From NCBI GenBank assembly GCA_021784615.1, contig JAJYHU010000356.1, positions 1-13,263 on the forward strand: a DNA stretch of 13,263 bases, written 5' to 3'. The DNA comes from Acidobacteriota bacterium. GTDB lineage: Bacteria; Acidobacteriota; Terriglobia; UBA7540. Under the pieces are notes generated by a model, which saw only the letters and a program-made list of their open reading frames with translations, did not search any database and had not been told where the DNA came from. A program made the position numbers and the translations under genes. Positions 6,116 to 13,000 of this stretch are shown piece by piece (within the stretch, counting starts at the first letter, position 1; each line of letters begins with the position of its first letter).

Positions 6116-7099
6116 ATGGGCAACGACCTCTCAGAACCATCCTCCTTGCCATATCCCGACCGCCGAGGCTGGATCATCGCCGCCGGAGTGATCGAAATTC
6201 TGCTGGGACTTGGCTTTCTCTTGCTGGCCGCTTTCATGGCCATTCTTCCCCTCAGAACCCCTCCGCCGGGCCGCGTTCCGCCTTCCGTCGCAGCCATCCT
6301 TGTCGCCGTGGGGGTCTACGTGCTGATCGCCGCGTGCTTTCTTGTTGCCGGAACAGGCTCGGTGCTGCGCAAGAACTGGGCGCGAATCGTGATGCTGATC
6401 GGCAGCAGCCTCTGGCTGTTGTTTGGCCTGATGGGATCATTGGTCAGCTTTCTCATGCTTCCCCGAATGCTGGAGATGCGCCGTGCCGCGCCTCCTGGAG
6501 TCCATCACCAGGCAATTGCGTTTGTGATTTCAATCGAGGTTATCCTTGGTATTCTGCTGCCGCTCGGGTTCCTGATTTTCTACACGCGAAAGAGCGTCAA
6601 AGCCACGTTCCTGGCCGCAACGGCGGGCGACGAGCCGCCATCCGCCAGTTTCCCCATTCCGCTCGCCATCGTTGCAATCTTTGAAGCGCTCGGAATCTCG
6701 GCCGTGTTGTTCCTGCTGGTGAGGCCGGTAACCGTCGCATTCGGGTTCATCGTTCACGGCTGGAAAGCGGTCCTCATAGGGCTCGCGTACTCCGTCTTTT
6801 CAGGAATGGCGGCCTGGCTGATCTACAAGAGAAGGCTGGCGGGCTGGAATATCGCTTTGATTAAGGCGCTCGTGGCAGGCGGATCCGTGGCCTTGAGCGT
6901 TTCAGCTCAAAACACAGCCGCCTTGATGGCTCAAACAGGCTGGCAGCCGCAGCAACCCGGGATGACGCAGTGGTTCCCACAGATGATGCACGCCATTTTC
7001 ATCGGGGCCACGGTCTGGATTGGCGCCTACGTGCTGTTTCTGATCTACGCCAGGAAATTTTTCTTCGCAAAACCCCCGGCGGATTCCGCTCCAGCGTGA
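6116..7099 (+). CDS. Unrecognised polytopic membrane protein
   Basis: A 327-aa protein with about eight hydrophobic segments (roughly 19-44, 57-80, 88-115, 133-157, 180-202, 206-235, 243-263, 292-314) and a short polar N-terminus. I do not recognise the family: no transporter, enzyme or signalling motif stands out. Single basic residues between segments and a short Pro/Ala-rich tail suggest a plain inner-membrane protein. Translation is well supported by AAAGGAG 8 nt before the ATG and by the extended -10 promoter upstream, so it is probably its own transcription unit. It is bracketed by two direct copies of the 71-bp repeat and converges on the minus-strand sialidase gene. Its link to the sugar genes on either side is only positional. 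Confidence 0.85.
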   Translation: MGNDLSEPSSLPYPDRRGWIIAAGVIEILLGLGFLLLAAFMAILPLRTPPPGRVPPSVAAILVAVGVYVLIAACFLVAGTGSVLRKNWARIVMLIGSSLWLLFGLMGSLVSFLMLPRMLEMRRAAPPGVHHQAIAFVISIEVILGILLPLGFLIFYTRKSVKATFLAATAGDEPPSASFPIPLAIVAIFEALGISAVLFLLVRPVTVAFGFIVHGWKAVLIGLAYSVFSGMAAWLIYKRRLAGWNIALIKALVAGGSVALSVSAQNTAALMAQTGWQPQQPGMTQWFPQMMHAIFIGATVWIGAYVLFLIYARKFFFAKPPADSAPA

Positions 7100-7129
7100 G
7101 CAGGTTCTATTTGTGAATCGCCCCTCATT

Positions 7130-7201
7130 TGTAGCGGCGGCCCGCCGCCGGCGGATTTTCCCAGCAACAGCCGGCGATCAAAGATCGCCGCTACAGCATC
7201 G
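7130..7201. repeat. 71-bp dispersed hairpin repeat, copy 2
   Basis: This is the better-kept copy. Perfect 10-bp terminal inverted repeats TGTAGCGGCG (7130-7139) and CGCCGCTACA (7186-7195) enclose a GC-rich hairpin and a second hairpin, CGGCGATC-AAA-GATCGCCG (8-bp stem). It fills most of the 115-bp gap between two convergent genes, where its hairpins could end transcription from both sides. The copy is in the same orientation as copy 1. Confidence 0.85.
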
Positions 7202-7214
7202 CGGCGACAGGTGG

Positions 7215-8399
7215 CTATCGATGAATCGAATCCGCGCCGTCGGTGAGCCAGGCAAGCGAAAAACGCGCAAAGGTCACCTCATCAACCGAGGAACGCTCGC
7301 CGCGTTCGTAAAGGCAGCCGATCTTCATGTCGGGAAGAACGGTAAGGCAGGAATAACCAGAGGGGCCGGCGTTCAGCTCTTTTGCAACCGGCCACGTCTT
7401 GCCCTCGTCGTAACTCACGCGCACGGTCATTTTGATCCGCTTGGTTTGGCTTGCGGGATTTGAAAACAGCAGGCGGTTTTTGCTGAACTCGGGGGCTTCC
7501 GTGTAGCGAATCAGGCTGGCCATGCAGACCGGCTCAATCAGCGTGGGATCGGCTTCAACCGGCGACCACGTGAGCCCGCCATCCTTGCTGATGGAGATTC
7601 CGCGGTGCCCCTTCTCGCGGTAGTTTCTGATGTTCAGCATCAGCGAGCCGTCGGCCAGTTGCACAATCTGGTCTTCATCCGTTTTATCCTCGGTCGATCC
7701 GCCCAGGCGCCACGTCTTTCCGTGGTCGTCGCTGTACATCACGTGATCCGTCGCCACCGGGCCGACCTCATGATTGCAAGGAATCACCAGACGGCCGCTC
7801 TTCATCTGGATGCCGACGCCGGGACCGGGAATGATGCGCCGCCAGCCCGGCCGGTTCACCGACTTTGTGATATCCCTCGGACGGGACCACGTGGCGCCGC
7901 CGTCGTTGCTGTGCATCACCAGCATCCGGCTGACAGGCCCCTTGGCTTTTTCAAGGTCCGCATCCGTTTTGTACTTTCGGGTGGAAGTTTTGACGAAGAA
8001 GAGCCAAGTGGTTCCTGTCGAGCGGTCCACAACGGCGGTCGGGTTATTCAGCGCATACGTCTCGCCCTTCATAACCACTTGCACGGGGCCCCACGTCTTG
8101 CCGCCGTCCGTGCTGCGCCGCATCAGGATATCGTGGTCACCATGGTCGGCTGAGCTTGCTTTGCGCCCCTCGACAAACGCCAGCACGGCGCCCTGGGCGG
8201 TGGCGATCAGCGCGGGAATGCGGTAACTCGCGTAGCCACCCTCGCCGCCCGTAAAAAGATCCGTCTGCCGGGGACCGGGAATTTCCGGCTTTTGCTGCTG
8301 CGCCTTCTGCTGCCGCGCGCAACCGCAGAGCAAAGCAACCAGAGCCAGCACGCCGGGTAGAACAAGGGCTTTGAGCGAAGAAGGCTTTTGGGCCGCCAT
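7215..8399 (-). CDS. GH33-type exo-alpha-sialidase lipoprotein (BNR/Asp-box repeats)
   Basis: A 394-aa protein with a lipoprotein signal peptide (hydrophobic 10-24, lipobox LCGC with the lipidated Cys at 27), hence anchored in the cell envelope and facing outward or into the periplasm. Sialidases cut terminal sialic acids from glycans. Five Asp-boxes are visible: STDGGKTW, SNDGGATW, SDDHGKTW, SKDGGLTW and SYDEGKTW. The catalytic set is complete: R60 in YRIP, D85, E242, R258, R321 and Y349. Spacings are close to the Salmonella enzyme as I recall it (R37, D62, E231, R246, R309, Y342): 25 residues from first Arg to Asp, 63 between the second and third Arg. The start has AGGAA 9 nt upstream. It lies 70 nt after the zinc-ribbon gene, probably in one transcript. 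Activity on another nonulosonic acid is possible. Confidence 0.85.
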   Translation of the reverse strand: MAAQKPSSLKALVLPGVLALVALLCGCARQQKAQQQKPEIPGPRQTDLFTGGEGGYASYRIPALIATAQGAVLAFVEGRKASSADHGDHDILMRRSTDGGKTWGPVQVVMKGETYALNNPTAVVDRSTGTTWLFFVKTSTRKYKTDADLEKAKGPVSRMLVMHSNDGGATWSRPRDITKSVNRPGWRRIIPGPGVGIQMKSGRLVIPCNHEVGPVATDHVMYSDDHGKTWRLGGSTEDKTDEDQIVQLADGSLMLNIRNYREKGHRGISISKDGGLTWSPVEADPTLIEPVCMASLIRYTEAPEFSKNRLLFSNPASQTKRIKMTVRVSYDEGKTWPVAKELNAGPSGYSCLTVLPDMKIGCLYERGERSSVDEVTFARFSLAWLTDGADSIHR

Positions 8400-8469
8400 A
8401 AGGTTTCATTCCTGTTTCTTGGAATGCGCTGCGAAAACCCCGGACCTGAAAACACATCCGCGCGGCCTG

Positions 8470-8784
8470 CTAGGGGTTCTTGTGCCGCTCCCGGTATTTG
8501 CCGACGGCCCCCAGGACGATTCCCGCCAGCATGATCACAACGGGCAAGGTGTAATCGGCATGCCCCTGGCTGGCAACCGTGGCGCCAAAAGACCAGATCA
8601 AACCCACAACGAAGATCGCGAGCCCAAGAATCTGCTCGTTTTTCCCGGCGTAGGGATTGCCGAGCTTTGGGTCACCGCCTGACGCGCCGGGATCAGGACG
8701 GGGCGCCAGTTGCACCTTCCCGCAGCCCGGGCAAAAGTCCGCACCCTCTCGAATCACGCTTCCACACCTGGGACAACAGACCAC
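8470..8784 (-). CDS. Small zinc-ribbon membrane protein, GTG start
   Basis: A 104-aa protein with an N-terminal zinc ribbon (C4-x2-C7 and C18-x2-C21, in CPRCG and CPGCG), a Pro/Gly-rich linker (about 25-48) and two membrane segments (about 51-71 and 79-96). Function is unknown; zinc-ribbon plus membrane architecture is common among small bacterial proteins of unclear role. The frame has no ATG: AGGAG (8791-8795, read on the minus strand) lies 6 nt before the GTG at 8784. An ATG at 8789 is out of frame and leads to a stop after a few codons. A TATAAT box upstream suggests it begins a transcript that also carries the sialidase gene. Confidence 0.82.
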   Translation of the reverse strand: MVCCPRCGSVIREGADFCPGCGKVQLAPRPDPGASGGDPKLGNPYAGKNEQILGLAIFVVGLIWSFGATVASQGHADYTLPVVIMLAGIVLGAVGKYRERHKNP

Positions 8785-8790
8785 AGCATG

Positions 8791-8795
8791 CTCCT
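8791..8795 (-). promoter_or_regulatory. Ribosome-binding site that decides the GTG start of the zinc-ribbon gene
   Basis: On the minus strand, AGGAG lies 6 nt before GTG 8784. The nearby ATG (8789) is only 1 nt from it and in a frame that stops after about a dozen codons. No other start codon lies between the upstream in-frame stop and 8784. Confidence 0.7.
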
Positions 8796-8814
8796 GAAGG
8801 AAAGATCAGAGCGC

Positions 8815-8842
8815 ATTATACGCCGCCCACTGCCCCGCGCAA
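8815..8842 (-). promoter_or_regulatory. Minus-strand promoter for the zinc-ribbon/sialidase pair
   Basis: Read on the minus strand, a perfect TATAAT (8820 to 8815) lies 16 nt downstream of TTGCGC (8842 to 8837), a poor -35. Expected transcription start is near 8808, giving a leader of about 24 nt with an AGGAG ribosome-binding site. It sits in the short gap just after the mannonate dehydratase stop, so the last two genes may be expressed apart from those upstream. Confidence 0.5.
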
Positions 8843-8846
8843 CCCC

Positions 8847-9917
8847 TCAGGCTTTTCCCGACTCAAGCGCCTGGACAAGGGCCCGCATGTAGCCAAGAGC
8901 GTAAGCCATGCCGGCGTGCCAGGGAGCGTCGCAGGTCATGCGCGGCGTGTGGTCGGGAATGATGACGCCATCAAAATTGTTTTTGATGTAAATCCCCATG
9001 GCGCGGACAAAATCGACGTCGCCTTCATCAAGAAATACCTCGTGGTACTTGGGCACCTTGCCGCGCACGTTGCGGAAGTGCACGTAGGCGATGTTGCCTT
9101 GGCGGGTGTACTTGTCGATGGCCTCGTAAACGTCTCCGCCCGCCATTTCCGCCGTAGTACCCTGGCAGAATTCGAGAGCGTTGTAGTAGGAGGGATAGAC
9201 GTCGAGCAGGCGCTGGAAAAGTTCCGGGCGATGAACCAGGCGCGCGATTCCGCGCAATGCAGGCATGGGCGGATCATCAGGATGCGCGGCCAGGCGCACT
9301 CCGGCTTCTTCCGCCACAGGAACCATCTCCTTCAGGAACCCTTCGAGGCGGCGCCAGATTTCTTCAGTCGTCACGGGCGGGACGCTTCCTGCCGGAGCGT
9401 TCGGATCATAGGTCATGTTCCAGACCTGGCCGTTCGGGATGGGCGTTTCCTTGGGGCCGTCCGGACCGAGAAATCCCACCGACTCCGCTCCGCCGCGCGC
9501 ATAAGGCCCTTGCACGTGCCCCCAAACACCCACCAGGCTGAAGCAGTATCCGAGCGTGGGAATGCCCGCTTTGCCCATGCGCCGGATGATGGTCTTGATG
9601 TCCTCCATTTGCCGCTCGCGCTTGGGGCCGTCCAGCAGGATGTCATACCAGTGCGCGGGGTCGAGGTTCTCAATGGCCGCAAGCTCCAGGCCTGCGGCGT
9701 TGACGGCCGCCTTCAGGTCGCGCAACTCTTCGTAGGTCCACAGGCGGCCCTGATTGTTGGTCACGCCCCAGTTGTGCTGGCCGTCCGTCGAGGGAATTTT
9801 ATCCTGGCCCCAGTAATCCACCCAGTGCGCCACAATGTGCGTGGCGCCGGCCTGCCGGGCAAAACGGAAATTATCGGGCGTCAGCATGTGGCGATAAAGT
9901 CCAAGTCCGAGTTTCAT
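8847..9917 (-). CDS. uxuA: Mannonate dehydratase (UxuA family)
   Basis: A 356-aa TIM-barrel protein that dehydrates D-mannonate to 2-keto-3-deoxy-D-gluconate in the cytoplasm, a step of hexuronate breakdown. Motifs: HPDDPP (212-217), EFCQGT with C251, YVHFRNV with H280, and IPDHTP with D322 and H323. Metal ligands H212, C251, H280 and D322, with catalytic H323, match the Streptococcus suis enzyme as I recall it, including spacing. The start at 9917 (MKLGLGLYRH) is preferred over the in-frame ATG at 9968, because GAAAGG lies 12 nt before it and the extra 17 residues (rich in Arg and Gly) look non-homologous. It lies downstream of the GH38-like gene, with a hairpin-rich gap between. It might accept mannonate made by oxidation of mannose, but the usual source is fructuronate. 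Confidence 0.9.
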   Translation of the reverse strand: MKLGLGLYRHMLTPDNFRFARQAGATHIVAHWVDYWGQDKIPSTDGQHNWGVTNNQGRLWTYEELRDLKAAVNAAGLELAAIENLDPAHWYDILLDGPKRERQMEDIKTIIRRMGKAGIPTLGYCFSLVGVWGHVQGPYARGGAESVGFLGPDGPKETPIPNGQVWNMTYDPNAPAGSVPPVTTEEIWRRLEGFLKEMVPVAEEAGVRLAAHPDDPPMPALRGIARLVHRPELFQRLLDVYPSYYNALEFCQGTTAEMAGGDVYEAIDKYTRQGNIAYVHFRNVRGKVPKYHEVFLDEGDVDFVRAMGIYIKNNFDGVIIPDHTPRMTCDAPWHAGMAYALGYMRALVQALESGKA

Positions 9918-9984
9918 GTGTCGATTGCGCCTTTCGCGCCCAGGCGATTGTGACACCCCCCGGGCCATTTCACTACTTTCAACA

Positions 9985-10020
9985 AAAACGATGGGCTTCG
10001 CTTAAACCAAGCGCAAAGCA
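9985..10020 (-). terminator. Possible hairpin with T run after the GH38-like gene
   Basis: Read on the minus strand, GCTTTGCGCTT and AAGCGAAGC can pair imperfectly (5 bp CGCTT/AAGCG plus a bulged extension) around GGTTT. A CCATCG stretch and a TTTTT run follow. The stem is interrupted and the T run is separated from it, so this may be a weak or partial terminator between the GH38-like gene and uxuA. Confidence 0.3.
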
Positions 10021-10044
10021 GATTCCTCGCTTCGCTCGGAATGA
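10018..10044. repeat. REP-like imperfect palindrome downstream of the GH38-like gene
   Basis: ATTCC (10022-10026) and GGAAT (10038-10042) flank TCGCTTCGCTC, itself nearly symmetric around TTC. Elements reading ATTCCGAGCGAAGCGAGGAAT on one strand are, from memory, dispersed in many bacterial genomes of this kind. Only one copy is present in this window, so the repeat status is inferred. Confidence 0.4.
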
Positions 10045-10057
10045 AAACTTCCCACGC

Positions 10058-13000
10058 TCACATCGCCGGGATCGGCAACGTCGGCGAACCCTCAACGCGC
10101 ACCGTCACAATCTGATGAGGCTTGACGCTGAAGGTGAAGCCGTGGGCGCTGGTGGATGATATCTGCTGCTGGTTCGCTTCCATGGCGTTGCACAGCCAGG
10201 CCGACTTCACATCGAGCAAGGGAGTCGAGACTTGCACCTCGCCCGCCGCGCCGCCCAGATCGAGGAATCGCATGATGGTTCCGTTGCCGTCCGCCGCGCG
10301 CTTCCAGGTGTCGAGCAACACGTCCGGATTGCTAACCGTCACTAAGCTGCTCTCGGCACCCGCGAGCGGCTGCAGAACGTCGATGGCCTTGTCTTGCGAG
10401 ACCACCTCATCCGTTTCAAGCGGGGTCATCTCCTGCCAGCCCAGGCGGCTGAGATCGACGGGCTTGAGCGACGCGCCGCTGGTGACGACGTAACGGAACG
10501 TAAAGTCTCCGCCCTGGCCGCCGCGATAATTCGTGTCCCAGTAATTGTTCATGACGTAGGAGAACACCGTTCCCTTGCGTTCGATAAAGTGTTTGGGCCA
10601 GACGCCGCGCACAATGTCACCCAGCGTCACAAGCGACGCGTCCAGCGGCAGTACGGCGGCGGAAGCTCCGCCCTCTTCCAGCGAAAGCCAGTGCTGCACG
10701 GAAAACCATTCGAGGCCCGCGCCCGGCAGCATATCCTTTGCCGGATTGATGACGCCGTTTTGAATCTCATAGCGGAATTCCGGATGGTCCATGGCAAAAG
10801 GAAACGCGAAATAGACGCCTTCCTTGGTGAAGACTTCTGTCTTTTGGACCCGATTGATGAACTCAATCTTTTTTTCGTGGTTGAACAACAAGATACTGGT
10901 CTCAATCCGCGGCGTGTTGAGCGCCGAACTTACCAGCCGGGCCTCGGTCCCGAAAGGCGTCTGGAACACGGATACGAGCCGCCCATCCGCCGCCGGGTGC
11001 GTCGTCAGTTCAGGCAGCGGAGAGACCGCCCGGTATTGCAGCAGGCGGTTCGGCATCTTGTCGCCACCCGTGACATAGACGTATTGATCGAAGCGATAGG
11101 GGCTCGACGCGTTCACCAGTTCCTTGTTGAGCTGCTTGTCGAAGATGCTTCGCACGGCTCCCGTCGCAGGATCAAGCTCAATCCTGTAATAGGGGCTTTC
11201 GAGCGTGGTGGACATTGTCAACTCCGGCTTGGGCGCGGCCGCTTTGGCTTCTTCGAGCGTGTAGGCTTTGTAGCCCATGGCTGGAACGTTCTCCGCCACA
11301 AAACGAATGTGGTGATAGTTGGGACTGCTGCTGAGCAGCTCATACGGAACCGTTTCACCCGTGGTCTTATCAACCAGCTCGCGGCCCTTGGGCAGATCAT
11401 ATTCCACCAGCCCGGTGCGCTTCCAGTTGATCGGGTTGAACACAATCAACGTCCCCTTGGGATCAGAAATCGAGTTGGCAATCGATCCCATGCTGCGCCG
11501 CATGATGTTGTCCACAAGCAACTGGGCTTCGGTGGCTCGCGAGTCCTTGACCTTGCGCTGCTGAACGGACTCTTCGCTGTGCGGGTCCGTCACGCTGCGG
11601 GAGAACTCCCACGTGTGCTCATCCATCAGCACCATGTCATTCCACATGCGCCGGAGCCTGGCCTCATCGGGAACGATGCGGCGGTCAACCAGGGAGCTGA
11701 TGGTGGAAAGCTTTTCCGCCGAAGGCGCGCGGCTCTCGTTTTCTCTTTCCATCGCCGCGTAGTAAGCGTCCGAGGCGATGCCGTCTTCCCAGTATGGCCC
11801 GCCGTCGCCGCTGAAAGTCGGGATGGAATCGCCAAACTGGCCGGCGATGTAGTCCATGGCTTTTGCGAACCCGGAGTATTCAAGCTTCGGATAAGCGTAG
11901 ATTTCATTCCACCTGGTCACCAGCGTGGCCTGCTGAGGGAAAAGGTCCTGATTTTCCGGCTGAGTTCCGTAAAGAATCACAGCATCTGATTTGTAGGAGG
12001 GATGCTCGTACGCCTGGAGGAACACCGGGAGCGCGTCATGGCCTGCCGCAATCTGGGGCGGCATGCCGAAGAGGGTGAGAATCTGGTGGTAGTGCCGGGA
12101 ATACCACATCAGAATCTTCGACCCGTCAGGGCCCTCCCACCAGAAAGGCGAGCGCTCATGTAGCTTCCCAAACAGGAGAACCGGCGCCCGGTAATTGTCA
12201 CTGGCGGCAATGAAATACTTCAAGCCCGCAGCCGCCAGAACAGAAGCATAAGACCAGCTATAGGACGGAACATCCGTGATGGAGGCGTAATCAAAAGGCC
12301 CGTCGTGCTCCTGGCTGAAGCGGTAACTGGGATAAAGAGAACGAATCAGCGTCTCAGCGGTCGGGAATCCGGTCAGCAGGCTGGCGTACTGCGCAGGAAC
12401 AAAAATCTTGTGATCGGCAATCATCTGGAAGAGCTTCTGTTTTTCAGCCGGGGTCCGAGTATCCAAGAACTGCTGAATTTCCCAGAAGCCGTCCACGCTG
12501 AAAGTGAAACTTGGATGTTTCTCGATCAGTTCCATCGCCTCGTCAATCACGCGGGCATGGACCTCCGCCACTTTGGCCTGGTAATCGGTATAGCCAACGT
12601 CCAGATGCTCGTTGGGCACCACAAAAAAAGTCCACTTCTTCCCGGGCTTCAATTCCTGGGAAAAGCTTCGCCGGTGGCCGTTGATCGCAACCGTCACCTT
12701 GCCGGGCGTCACTCCCTCGAACTCCGGCACCGCGAATTGCGACCTCTGTTCGCCAAAAGCGCGGTCAGCGGGAAGAGCTTCGGTGTATGTTTTCCCTCCA
12801 ATCACGAGTTCCACTTTTCCAGTGCGCGGCTGCTCGTGGTAGCGGACAAAGACGTCCACCATCTCCTTGAGTTGGCCGCCTTCGTTGCGGTAGTAGATGG
12901 TCGGCAGGACGGAAGCGCTGATCTGCCGGGGATCAAATTTCCCTCCCGGCTGGTGTTCCACTTCAAGCGAATCATAACAAACCCCGGAGTTCCCGACCGG

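Noticed and set aside
5932..7201. CRISPR array or insertion sequence suggested by the two repeats
   Set aside because: There are only two diverged copies over 1 kb apart with a normal gene between them, no regular spacers and no transposase.
8667..9953. Plus-strand open frame of 428 codons opposite uxuA and the zinc-ribbon gene
   Set aside because: It runs antisense across two real genes and their gap, with no recognisable motif and no ribosome-binding site of note.
9918..9968. Upstream ATG extending uxuA by 17 residues
   Set aside because: The extra residues are not family-like and no good ribosome-binding site precedes them; GAAAGG supports the start at 9917.
10394..11989. Long plus-strand open frame (531 codons) opposite the GH38-like gene
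   Set aside because: It is antisense to a gene with clear family motifs, has an Arg/His/Gly-rich composition typical of mirror frames in GC-rich genes, and shows no known domain.
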